From positions 1 through 64,000 of the forward strand of contig SAIX01000056.1 in NCBI GenBank assembly GCA_004028765.1: 64,000 nucleotides of DNA. The letters are read 5' to 3'. This document shows, piece after piece, positions 52,696 through 60,987 of the stretch. The DNA comes from Chitinophagaceae bacterium (GTDB lineage: Bacteria; Bacteroidota; Bacteroidia; Chitinophagales; Chitinophagaceae). Below the pieces are notes generated by a model that had not been told where the DNA came from, ran no database searches, and was given only the letters and a program-made list of their open reading frames with translations. How positions within the stretch are numbered: position 1 is the stretch's first letter; each line of letters opens with the position of its first letter. Position numbers and translations under genes: made by a program.

Positions 52696-53180
52696 AAAAA
52701 ACACTGCAACATATAAGATGCGCCTGCCTGGTTGCATTAACACATCACGCTGCATTACCCGCATTAAGGTACCTGCGGAAAGCAAAGCCTTTTCCTTATT
52801 CCAGTGAAGCATTGCTGCAAATGGAAAAAGGAACAGTTGGAAATGACCTTGCCTTGTTTTTGGGAGAGAAAAAGCTCAGGTTGCTTTCGCATTATGCACG
52901 GCATGATATGAAACATGTGGTGCTGGGTTTTGATACAACAGAAGAAGGGGAACTCTGCCTGCAATCATTTATGCTGGGTAACGGGCGGTTTTCTTTCCCG
53001 GTGATCGCAACGGTTGTATTCGGCTTGTTGCTGGCACCGGATCACTGGAAAAAAATGCTGGCCAGTTACCGCCATGGTAAACAATGTATCGCCATTCACC
53101 GATGGAACTGGTATACGCTTGTAACCCAGAGAACGGAAACGGTCAGGAATCAAATTTATCAAAAAAATCAAGTCACGTGA
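52692..53180 (+). CDS. Coq4-family-like protein with an intact HDxxH-x11-E metal motif
   Basis: 162 aa from the ATG at 52692. YARHDMKHVVLGFDTTEEGE places His71, Asp72, His75 and Glu87 exactly in the HDxxH-x11-E pattern of Coq4, including the neighbouring G-x-x-T-x-x-G-E-x-x-L and, after it, a G-x-x-x-x-x-P turn and a C-terminal W-x-Y-x-x helix. Coq4 acts in ubiquinone synthesis (removal/hydroxylation at C1 of the ring) in eukaryotes and proteobacteria. This lineage should make only menaquinone, so the job must be different or new. It is shorter than typical Coq4 (about 220 aa or more). Coupled to both neighbours (ATGA, GTGA overlaps). Confidence 0.7.
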   Translation: MKKTLQHIRCACLVALTHHAALPALRYLRKAKPFPYSSEALLQMEKGTVGNDLALFLGEKKLRLLSHYARHDMKHVVLGFDTTEEGELCLQSFMLGNGRFSFPVIATVVFGLLLAPDHWKKMLASYRHGKQCIAIHRWNWYTLVTQRTETVRNQIYQKNQVT

Positions 53181-53398
53181 ACTGGTTTAAACCCTTTGGC
53201 ATCCTCTACCTGCCTGTAAAAGCAGAAGGCTATCTTATTTCATTGCTCGCTGTCGTTTTTATGATACCGGTTTGTACTGCCGTGATCCGTAACGGGCATT
53301 CCGTATCCGATGACCTTTATCAAATATTTGTATATGGCACCTGCATTGCATTCTGGTGGAAATGGGTCGCAGAAAAAACTTCAATCAAAAAAACATGA
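53177..53398 (+). CDS. Small two-helix membrane protein
   Basis: 73 aa starting at a GTG (53177) that overlaps the upstream stop as GTGA; earlier in-frame ATGs (53084, 53102) lie well inside the Coq4-like gene. Two membrane helices (YLISLLAVVFMIPVCTAVI and LYQIFVYGTCIAFWWKWV). Not recognised. Its stop overlaps the next start as ATGA. Confidence 0.65.
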   Translation: MNWFKPFGILYLPVKAEGYLISLLAVVFMIPVCTAVIRNGHSVSDDLYQIFVYGTCIAFWWKWVAEKTSIKKT

Positions 53399-53757
53399 AC
53401 AGGCAACCCTTATTCAAAGCTTTCGGGCATGCTTTTAACGGGTTATCCCGTTTTATCCGCACAGACCGCAACGGCAGGATCCATTTCAGCATCTCGTTGC
53501 TGGTTTGCATTGCAGGGTTTTATTTCCGGATTTCGCATACCGAATGGATGCTGCTGCTGCTATGTTTCCCGGTAGTACTCGGGCTTGAAATGATGAACCA
53601 TGCCATCGAAAAACTCTGCGACACTGTTCACCCCGGGCAGCACCCTTATATTAAAACGGTAAAAGATGTAGCCGCAGCGGGTGTGTTGTTTGCTTCCATC
53701 ATTGCCTCCGTGATCGGATGTATTGTATTCATTCCAAAAATTCTTCTGTTAGTATGA
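53395..53757 (+). CDS. DgkA-family lipid kinase (diacylglycerol/undecaprenol kinase)
   Basis: 120 aa from the ATG at 53395. Three membrane helices and family motifs: AFNGLSRFIRTDRNGRIH at the N-terminus, LGLEMMNHAIEKLCDTV with the catalytic/metal glutamate, and IKTVKDVAAAGVLFASI. Gram-positive members phosphorylate undecaprenol, enterobacterial ones diacylglycerol; which applies here cannot be told. It recycles a lipid alcohol at the inner membrane. Coupled upstream and downstream by ATGA overlaps. Confidence 0.88.
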   Translation: MNRQPLFKAFGHAFNGLSRFIRTDRNGRIHFSISLLVCIAGFYFRISHTEWMLLLLCFPVVLGLEMMNHAIEKLCDTVHPGQHPYIKTVKDVAAAGVLFASIIASVIGCIVFIPKILLLV

Positions 53758-54410
53758 TATCGAAAATTTCTTCGACGGGTAAAATGTTATTGCTTTCTGT
53801 TGCCTTTTCCATGTGTTTACTGTTATTCCGTTTCTGGTATTCGGGAACGTTGGCTTATGGATTTTATATCTGGAACACTTTTCTGGCACTGATACCCTAT
53901 TGGTGCAGTATCGGTTTAGGGAAAATGAAAAAACCAAACCTGGCTGCTCTTTTCCTTGGCATAACCTGGCTCCTGTTTCTCCCCAACGCGCCATACCTGA
54001 TCACTGATATGCTGCATTATGAAGAAAGCAGTACCGCTCCCTATTGGTACGATATTTTTATCGTGATCACTGCAGCATGGAACGGGATAGCGCTCGGGTT
54101 AATTTCACTGATGAATATTGAGAAATTCCTCGCAAAACACCTCTCGCCAAAATGGGTAACGGTTTCTGTTTTTCTCAGTCTATTACTATGCAGCTACGGC
54201 GTTTTTATCGGCAGGTTTAACCGCTTTAACAGCTGGGATATTTTTACAAAACCTTTCGAATTATTCTGGACCTCCGCACATCATATCCTTTTACCGAATC
54301 TTTATCCGAAAGCCTGGGCGTTCACGCTTATCTGTTCCATTCTTCTATCACTTGTATATTTTACGCTGAAAAAAATTTCCATTCAGTATTCCGATCAACC
54401 TAAAGCATAA
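53754..54410 (+). CDS. DUF1361 integral membrane protein
   Basis: 218 aa from the ATG at 53754 (ATGA overlap with the kinase gene). About six membrane helices with the family signature WLLFLPNAPYLITDMLHY and FIGRFNRFNSWDIFTKP. DUF1361 proteins have no established function. Last gene of the operon; a terminator follows at once. Confidence 0.85.
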   Translation: MISKISSTGKMLLLSVAFSMCLLLFRFWYSGTLAYGFYIWNTFLALIPYWCSIGLGKMKKPNLAALFLGITWLLFLPNAPYLITDMLHYEESSTAPYWYDIFIVITAAWNGIALGLISLMNIEKFLAKHLSPKWVTVSVFLSLLLCSYGVFIGRFNRFNSWDIFTKPFELFWTSAHHILLPNLYPKAWAFTLICSILLSLVYFTLKKISIQYSDQPKA

Positions 54411-54446
54411 AAAAATGCCTCAGCCAATTGGTTGAGGCATTTTTTC
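54410..54446. terminator. Bidirectional terminator closing the operon
   Basis: AAAAATGCCTCAGCCAA / TTGGTTGAGGCATTTTT, near-perfect 17-bp arms with one G-T wobble, flanked by A and T tracts; 17 nt from the stop of the convergent giant gene. Confidence 0.9.
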
Positions 54447-54463
54447 TTATCATTTCAGTCAGA

Positions 54464-57400
54464 TCAGAAATCAAACCCAAGTGCAAAATACCAAACCGGT
54501 TTTCCTACAAATACACCTTTCATCGGCCAGCCTGCATCGAGTTTCATAAAATAACCAAGCAGCGTGCTGCGGATACCAAAACCATAACCACCGGCAAACG
54601 GACCGAGCCCACCTGCATCGAGGCGTACTAGGATATTATTTCCATAGATCACTTCACTGGGCCTGGTTATTCCATTGTATTTTCCATTCCATGCCGAACC
54701 CAGATCCACAAACTGCACCAGCTGGAAGTTTCGCAGGAAGGCATTATTGATGGGCCGGTTTATCAATGTTGAGAAAACCGGGAAACGGAATTCGCTGTTC
54801 AGCACAACGGCATTGTTACCGTTGGCGATATTCTGGTTATAGCCGCGCATATTCACCGCGAGCGATTGGAACGCATAGGTTTGATCGGCCGCTGGCTGGT
54901 TTCGGTTGAACTGAGGGCTGATCCATCCATCCACACCGCCGAGGTAATAAATGATTTTTTGTCCGCCCCATGAGAAATCACCGGCTGCACGTCCGGCCCA
55001 GATAAAGTTGCGGTAGATTTTATAATAATACCGTGCATCAAAACCAAGATTAAATGTCATCTTATTACCACCGGTGGCAGCGTTATACGATGAGGGCATA
55101 TTGGCGTCGAAATAGATCTTGTAACGCAAACCCACCCAGATGTTTTGTGTTGGTGTGATGGTATTATCGTGTACAAATTCAAGGTGCGATACAAAGTATT
55201 TTGTCAGTGTATCGGGATATTTCAATGCATTCTGGTTAGGCAGGCCGGCATTGTTATCAAAGGAGCGGAGAACACCTCTGTCAGTACGGTAGCCCACTGT
55301 TGCACGCAGGCTTTTCACTTCATTAAAAGGATAACTGATATTCACCTGGTACAGGTTGGTGTACAGCATCGTATTGAAGGAAGTGTTGAAGAAATTGCTG
55401 ACATTGCTCCTGTAATAGGTAAGTCCCCAATCCACGCGCCTGCGAAGGTTCTGATAGGTAAAGAACACATCTTTATCGCTGAGGTTGGTGCCAAAGCGGA
55501 TACCGCCCACAAATTTCTGGTCTTCCATCAGGTCGCTGGTGCCTACACGAAAGGTGAAATTAAAATCGTTCCCGTTATTCAGTTGAATCGGGCCATTCCC
55601 CCCGCCGTAAGGCTGGTAACGGTTGATGAGGATATTATTGGTAAAGCCCACCAGCGCATAATCTGAACTGAATTTTAAGCGATAATCAAAGAGCCGCGAT
55701 TTACTGAGTGAAGAAGGTTTAAAAACATTGTTATCTGCCTTTGCCTGTACAGCCGCACTGCTGTCGGGTTTTTCATCGGCAAATTCGTTCTGGAAAAAAT
55801 CCTTTGGTTTTTTGGTGGAGTCGGCAACAGCTTTCTTGTTATAAAATGTTGCTTTACCGTCGACCGCTTTTTTCTCTGCCACCTGTTTTTTCATGTATTC
55901 CGATGGGCGGGCATTTACATTTCTTTTTGCAAGCGCCTGCTCATCCACTTTCAGTTTGTATAAAAATTTAAAATCTCCCTCCTGCCGTACTTCACTCACC
56001 GTACCGTTATTTCCTGCGATCCTGGTTTCGATCAGGCTGCTCTGGTAATTGGTGATCGGAAAAGTGTAGGTAGAATCTTTATATACCTGGAAATAACTTA
56101 CGCTGTCCGGCTCAGGTTTCTGCCAGGCACGAAGTGTGGAATCAAATTCTTTTACGGAAGGATTGCGCAGCAATTCATCCCCGATATAATACAAGGTATC
56201 AAGCCCGTTGCGCTGTGTAGAGAAGAAACCTGCCCAGCGGTTACCGATGCCATTCTCATCCGAAACAAAAGTGAAGTGATTGGTATTATACTGCATCGGG
56301 TAACGGGCATTGCCGTTCTTCATATCGGTCAGCTTTGCAAGTTGCTTTTTCTTGCTGTCGTTAAAAATGTCAACGATATAAATATTGAAGCGGTTCCTTC
56401 CGGGTAAAACGGTATCGGTATCGGGGGCTTCCGGGTTAGGCCGGTTTGAGGAATAAATAATACCGGAACGATTGGGGAATGAAACAAATGTAGGATCCAG
56501 GTCATCATACACATCATTGGTGATCTGTGTGAGTTTGTTTTCTTCGATCTTATAAGTGAAGATATCTGAGTGACCGTTCTTCACGGCGCTCATCACCACC
56601 GTATTGGCATCAAGCATAAATGAAGCATCAAGCACCTGTTCAACTCCCTCGATCTCCTGTTTGTATCTTTTGAATTTCGCAAGGATATCGTACACAAACA
56701 TTTTTATTTTGCCCATTTCCCAGTACACCACCAACAACCGGGTGCCTTTTCCATCCCATGCCATGATGGGATAATTGGGATTGATATCGCCCTGGTTGGT
56801 ACGCACACCGATTTTGAGCAGGGTTTTTTCGTCATAAAAATTCTCACGGAGTTTTACCGCATATTGCCCCTTTTTGAATTCGATCACCGAATACGTGGTG
56901 CTTTTCGGATTGGGATTTGCCTGGAAACGGAAATAATCATTTTTCGAAATGTCTTCCGAGATCACCATCTGCCCTTTGGGCTGGTTACGCCGCTGCCGTA
57001 TATCTTTTACATATACTTCCTGCTCGTACCGCATAAAATCCGCCAATACCTCTTTGAACTTTCTTTTACAAACCCGCAGGCATGCATTGTTCAGGTTTTT
57101 GTAGATACGGGCGAGGTATAAGAGATAGGTGATGTTTTCTTTCCGGTATTTTTCGCCGATATAATACCAGAATGCATGACCGGCCAGTACCGGCTTTTCA
57201 AATGCGAACTGGTAAAAAGAATTGTAGCGGCCGCCAAGGATCGCACTTTTGAGTTCATCATCTTTTTGGGTGCTCCATGCTTCGGCTGCATAAGAAACAT
57301 AGCCATCCACCAGCCATTTGGGAAGATCGAGCAATGCCTGGTTGCTGGCAAATTCACCGATATCATCCCCGAATAAAAGGTTATCCGTTAAAACCTTTGC

Positions 57401-57829
57401 AATTCCTTCACGGATCTGACGCTTGAGATGTTCATGGTTGCCATCAAAATAGGTTACGATCTTATTGTTCACCAATTTGGTGATACCACCCGAATTCTGC
57501 CAGTCGGCACCCAGCCCGATATTGGAACTCTTGTAATCATCGTAGCTGTTATACACCACGATATTGGCCCTGCGCTGTAACGAGTATTCAATAAAATTTT
57601 CGATGGAACGCAGTTCTTCTTCCGCCACCTGTGTAACAAATTTACCGAGCTCTACGCCTCCCTGTGCCACATAGGTATTGAAATTGGGCGACTGGTAAAA
57701 TTTCCACTGGAATTTTTTATGCTGGATCCGGTTTTTTCCGAATTCAACAGAATTTACCTGGGCGTTGGTAAGCCCGGGTAATAAAAAACCTGCCAACAGG
57801 AAGAAAGAAATAATTCTATTCACTTGCAT
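54464..57829 (-). CDS. Outer-membrane protein: degenerate peptidase domain, TolB-like propeller, C-terminal beta-barrel
   Basis: 1121 aa, exported (signal ending NAQ at about 24). Residues 30-280 look like a gluzincin peptidase-MA domain: the position of HExxH reads REGIA (140-144) and the downstream W-x-x-E-G site is LPKWLVDGYVSY (169-180), so zinc binding is lost. About 290-600 is a TolB/WD40-like propeller (e.g. SGIIYSSNRP, HFTFVSDENGIGN). Residues about 640-770 form a charged linker, and the rest (about 780-1121) is an outer-membrane barrel of the surface-antigen/Omp85 style (FKLDAGWPMKG, YFALGFDF ending in Phe). Annotated in relatives as TolB, which misses the other two parts. Role unknown; surface scaffolding or assembly is plausible. 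Confidence 0.8.
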   Translation of the reverse strand: MQVNRIISFFLLAGFLLPGLTNAQVNSVEFGKNRIQHKKFQWKFYQSPNFNTYVAQGGVELGKFVTQVAEEELRSIENFIEYSLQRRANIVVYNSYDDYKSSNIGLGADWQNSGGITKLVNNKIVTYFDGNHEHLKRQIREGIAKVLTDNLLFGDDIGEFASNQALLDLPKWLVDGYVSYAAEAWSTQKDDELKSAILGGRYNSFYQFAFEKPVLAGHAFWYYIGEKYRKENITYLLYLARIYKNLNNACLRVCKRKFKEVLADFMRYEQEVYVKDIRQRRNQPKGQMVISEDISKNDYFRFQANPNPKSTTYSVIEFKKGQYAVKLRENFYDEKTLLKIGVRTNQGDINPNYPIMAWDGKGTRLLVVYWEMGKIKMFVYDILAKFKRYKQEIEGVEQVLDASFMLDANTVVMSAVKNGHSDIFTYKIEENKLTQITNDVYDDLDPTFVSFPNRSGIIYSSNRPNPEAPDTDTVLPGRNRFNIYIVDIFNDSKKKQLAKLTDMKNGNARYPMQYNTNHFTFVSDENGIGNRWAGFFSTQRNGLDTLYYIGDELLRNPSVKEFDSTLRAWQKPEPDSVSYFQVYKDSTYTFPITNYQSSLIETRIAGNNGTVSEVRQEGDFKFLYKLKVDEQALAKRNVNARPSEYMKKQVAEKKAVDGKATFYNKKAVADSTKKPKDFFQNEFADEKPDSSAAVQAKADNNVFKPSSLSKSRLFDYRLKFSSDYALVGFTNNILINRYQPYGGGNGPIQLNNGNDFNFTFRVGTSDLMEDQKFVGGIRFGTNLSDKDVFFTYQNLRRRVDWGLTYYRSNVSNFFNTSFNTMLYTNLYQVNISYPFNEVKSLRATVGYRTDRGVLRSFDNNAGLPNQNALKYPDTLTKYFVSHLEFVHDNTITPTQNIWVGLRYKIYFDANMPSSYNAATGGNKMTFNLGFDARYYYKIYRNFIWAGRAAGDFSWGGQKIIYYLGGVDGWISPQFNRNQPAADQTYAFQSLAVNMRGYNQNIANGNNAVVLNSEFRFPVFSTLINRPINNAFLRNFQLVQFVDLGSAWNGKYNGITRPSEVIYGNNILVRLDAGGLGPFAGGYGFGIRSTLLGYFMKLDAGWPMKGVFVGKPVWYFALGFDF

Positions 57830-57889
57830 ATCCGAACTTTGGTATTTTAAAATTAGGTATTTACCATCAAAAGCCGGTAAAATAAGGTT

Positions 57890-58525
57890 ATGCTATCGAT
57901 CAAGGTTTTTACGTTCAGCCCCATTCAGGAAAACACCTATGTTGTATACAACGACCAGAACAAAGCTATCATAATTGATCCCGGTTGTTACTTTTCCGCT
58001 GAACAGGAAACGTTAAAAAACTTTATAACAGATACGGGGCTTGAACCGGTAAGGTTGCTGAATACCCATTGCCATCTCGACCATGTTTTCGGGAACAAAT
58101 GGGTTTGGGAAACCTGGGGGCTTGAATTGCATATTCACCAGGGAGAAGAGGCCATGTTACAACTGGCTCCTGTATCCGGCGAAAAATGGGGGCTTCCTTT
58201 CAGCAATTATACCGGGCCGCTCCACTTTCTTTCCGAAGGAGATACCGTTTTACTGGGCAATGATGCCCTGGAAGTGATCCTCGCACCCGGCCATTCGCCG
58301 GCGAGTATTTGTTTTTATTGCAAAGAGCAGCAGTTCCTGATCAGCGGGGATGTATTGTTCCGGCAAAGCATCGGACGCACGGATCTTCCGGGTGGCGACC
58401 ATGAAACACTTTTAAAAAGTATCCGCGAAAAATTATTTGTGCTGCCCGATGAGGTGGTGGTGTATCCCGGCCACGGTATTAAAACCACGATCGGTTACGA
58501 GAAAAGAAACAACCCTTTTTTATAA
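57890..58525 (+). CDS. MBL-fold metallo-hydrolase (glyoxalase II-like)
   Basis: 211 aa. Zinc-site motifs in order: LNTHCHLDHVFGNKW (H-x-H-x-D-H), ILAPGHSPAS, FLISGDVLFRQSIGRTDLPGGD, and VVYPGHGIKTTIGYEKRNNPFL. The pattern fits the YcbL/GloB group that hydrolyses thioesters such as lactoylglutathione analogues. Since this lineage makes bacillithiol and not glutathione, the thiol partner is probably bacillithiol or CoA. It is divergent from the giant gene with 60 nt between the starts. Confidence 0.9.
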   Translation: MLSIKVFTFSPIQENTYVVYNDQNKAIIIDPGCYFSAEQETLKNFITDTGLEPVRLLNTHCHLDHVFGNKWVWETWGLELHIHQGEEAMLQLAPVSGEKWGLPFSNYTGPLHFLSEGDTVLLGNDALEVILAPGHSPASICFYCKEQQFLISGDVLFRQSIGRTDLPGGDHETLLKSIREKLFVLPDEVVVYPGHGIKTTIGYEKRNNPFL

Positions 58526-58660
58526 GATCGGTATGAATGATTGCCGGATGGTTTTTCGGTAAAGATGCCATGAAAAGATAGCGTACAAGGGCTTGCGATG
58601 CAACCGGGATGCCATGAAAACCCACTGCCGGTATCAAAAAAATCCTTTCTGAAAAGCCTG
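58526..58660. other. 135-nt gap between convergent genes
   Basis: No gene, hairpin or repeat of note is seen here. Two ATGCCATGAAAA strings (58567 and 58610 region) are the only internal similarity. Confidence 0.4.
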
Positions 58661-60850
58661 TTATTTTTTATGCGCAGCTTTATCATACGCCATGATAAAA
58701 ATGGCGCCGAGGTTTTTATGCGGCGGGATATAATCTTCAAATTTATCACGGTAACCCGCTCCTACCCTTACCTGTACAGTTTTCCAGAGTTGCTCCCAGT
58801 TAAGGTCCTGTCCTGCGCGCAATTTTTCGGTGATGGCATCAATGAGGCTTTGGTTTACCACGCCTGCCGCCACCTGTTTGGAAGAGATGATATGGGCTGT
58901 TGGACAGATATGCAAAATATCATTCAGTTTCTGGTAACCGCCGCAACTGCCGAGCAAAACAATTTTGGCACTTGAAGGAAGCCGGCTGATGGTTTCGGGA
59001 AGATAATAACTATGCCCCCGGTGGATCACGATGGTGGGTGCGATGCCTTTTTCTTCAAAATAACTGAGCAGGCTGTCCTGTGCCTGCACATCGAGTTCCT
59101 GGGTTTCATCAAGCGGCAGGTTGGCATAAATGGTGATGGGTGCGCCGCGCGCAGAACTGATCTCCACCCATTGCGGTTTGCGGATGATGCGCCAGTTGGC
59201 ATTACTGAAGCGGCTCATAAAAGCGCTGAAGTAAACGGTTGCATCTTTATCGCCATAAGAAAACTGCTGCACAATGATGCGGCCGGTTGAGTCCTGCAGG
59301 TTTTTCTTTGGCATTACATAAACAGGGTCGATACCCAAAGTACCTGCGATATCCACTTTATTGGTGGAATCTAATGAAAGAAAAATGGTATTCAGCAGGC
59401 GGTAGATCAATGCCCCGCGCGATTGCAGGTCGGTTTGTTTTTTGAGGTTTGTCTGCACCTGGGCAAGGATGAGCTTGCGGAGGTCTTTGTTGTAGATGCT
59501 CGCATACGAATCGGCCACATCCACGGCATCTTCCAGTGTGGTACCTGCTTCAAGCCCGTTCACAAAATAGCGCATCAGGTTTTCTGCAACAGGTTTATCC
59601 ATCCTTCCCAAAAAATTATCGAGCGTATTATAAGCCGCACAGATCTTGATGAATTTCCGGTAATAATCGCCATGCAGCAACTGCAGCAAACTATCCGAGC
59701 GGGGTATCTGCATTCTTTGAAAAATCCTCGGGTATACGCCCACCACAAAACTGGAGGTGTAGATCTCTTCTTCTCCCATCACCGCCAGGTAATACAGTTC
59801 TTCCGGCCCCAGTTCTTCCAGTTTTTTGAAACGGATATTTTCATTGGGTTCATCGTGCAGCGCATTGATATCATTGATAAACAATTCCACTGCTTTTGAA
59901 CGCAGGCGGTTGGTTAATACCTGAGCGGCCATCGGTGTATCGCCGCGCTGCATCCGCTGGGCATAATCGATCCGCGTTTTTACGAGCAGTTTATAGTAGC
60001 CGGTTGAGCTGTCGTTCACTACATAAGGCGTGATCGAATCCATCGATATTTTTCCTTTGTAGAGATTGTCCAGAAACGGAAAATACATCCTCCCCGTTTT
60101 GGTAAGCGCCAGCCGGCCGATGATTTTCACCAGCGGGTGGTTCACCGACTGTATCTTCCTGCCCAATGCATTCGGAACAGCAGCATAACGGTACAGTTCT
60201 TCCTGGTCGCGGAAGGCAGCGGCAGTGATCAAACTATCTGCGTAACGGTTATCGGGGTAACGGGTAAGGATGTTCAGGATTTCTTTTGGGTTACGCTGAC
60301 AGGTTTTCAGCACCAGCAGGTCTTTCGATGCGTTGATCCCCCTGTTATCTTTCAATGCAAAATTATCGATGAGCACCCCGCCGATCTCCAGTGCATTTTC
60401 TGCAACGATCGGCTCGATCGAGTTACCGGCGATATCCGTATTCATCGCTTCTTCGTAGGCTTTTACCAGCGGCGGCAGCAGCGAGGCATTGGCCTGCCGG
60501 ATGCGGTATATCGAAACAAAACCTGTGAGCATTTCATTGATGCCCCTCAACCATTTAAACCTGGCATAATCGTTGAGGGCTTCGTTGCTTTCCACTTTTG
60601 CACGCAGGTTATTTACCCTGATCTTTACGGAACGGAAAACGGCCGCATCATATGCAGCATTACCGGTAAAAGGCAGAACCGTATCCGTTTTCGCATGCAG
60701 TTTCGCGATCGAAGCAATGGTATTGAGTATCACTTCGTGGTGATATTCGTGCGAGGAGGGAATGGGTGGCATGGGCAACTCGGTCTGGGCAAACAACAGA
60801 GATCCCAAAAACAAGGATATGATTCCGGCAAAAAACTTCTTCACTTGCAT
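58661..60850 (-). CDS. Secreted protein with a clan-CD (caspase/CHAT-like) C-terminal domain candidate
   Basis: 729 aa, signal peptide FFAGIISLFLGSLLFAQ. Residues 20-480 are helical without a known domain. The last 125 residues show strand-His-helix-strand-Cys: IVIHRGHSYY (His610, His613), an ETISRLPS helix, KIVLLGSCGGY with Cys636, then HIISSKQVAAG. That is the core layout of clan-CD cysteine peptidases (caspases, gingipains, CHAT), though the His-Cys spacing (23-26) is at the short end. Preceded by a mixed alpha/beta region (about 500-606). Not recognised as a whole. Starts 136 nt from the divergent response-regulator gene. Confidence 0.7.
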   Translation of the reverse strand: MQVKKFFAGIISLFLGSLLFAQTELPMPPIPSSHEYHHEVILNTIASIAKLHAKTDTVLPFTGNAAYDAAVFRSVKIRVNNLRAKVESNEALNDYARFKWLRGINEMLTGFVSIYRIRQANASLLPPLVKAYEEAMNTDIAGNSIEPIVAENALEIGGVLIDNFALKDNRGINASKDLLVLKTCQRNPKEILNILTRYPDNRYADSLITAAAFRDQEELYRYAAVPNALGRKIQSVNHPLVKIIGRLALTKTGRMYFPFLDNLYKGKISMDSITPYVVNDSSTGYYKLLVKTRIDYAQRMQRGDTPMAAQVLTNRLRSKAVELFINDINALHDEPNENIRFKKLEELGPEELYYLAVMGEEEIYTSSFVVGVYPRIFQRMQIPRSDSLLQLLHGDYYRKFIKICAAYNTLDNFLGRMDKPVAENLMRYFVNGLEAGTTLEDAVDVADSYASIYNKDLRKLILAQVQTNLKKQTDLQSRGALIYRLLNTIFLSLDSTNKVDIAGTLGIDPVYVMPKKNLQDSTGRIIVQQFSYGDKDATVYFSAFMSRFSNANWRIIRKPQWVEISSARGAPITIYANLPLDETQELDVQAQDSLLSYFEEKGIAPTIVIHRGHSYYLPETISRLPSSAKIVLLGSCGGYQKLNDILHICPTAHIISSKQVAAGVVNQSLIDAITEKLRAGQDLNWEQLWKTVQVRVGAGYRDKFEDYIPPHKNLGAIFIMAYDKAAHKK

Positions 60851-60858
60851 AAACAGGT

Positions 60859-60866
60859 CAAAAATA
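60859..60866 (-). promoter_or_regulatory. -7 box of the clan-CD-like gene
   Basis: Reads TATTTTTG on the minus strand, a perfect TAnnTTTG, only 8 nt before the ATG at 60850. Confidence 0.55.
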
Positions 60867-60921
60867 GGTCCATTTTATGGCAAGACACACATTTGACCTG
60901 CTTTGCAGTTAACAATAACAT

Positions 60922-60943
60922 AATAAGGTTAAAAAACCTTATT
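60922..60943. promoter_or_regulatory. Palindrome upstream of the response-regulator promoter
   Basis: AATAAGGTT-AAAA-AACCTTATT, two perfect 9-bp arms. It covers the place where a -33 element of the response-regulator promoter would be, as expected for an activator or repressor site, and lies in the shared region with the divergent clan-CD-like gene. Confidence 0.6.
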
Positions 60944-60958
60944 GCGGTGTATAGAAAT

Positions 60959-60987
60959 TAATTTTGTGTAAACATTGCGTTAACACA
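60959..60987 (+). promoter_or_regulatory. -7 box and start-proximal palindrome of the response regulator
   Basis: TAATTTTG (60959-60966) is a perfect -7 box 20 nt before the ATG at 60987. TGTGTAAAC-ATTGC-GTTAACACA (60965-60987) is an imperfect palindrome with one mismatch that runs from the box into the first base of the start codon; a protein bound there would block initiation. Confidence 0.55.
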
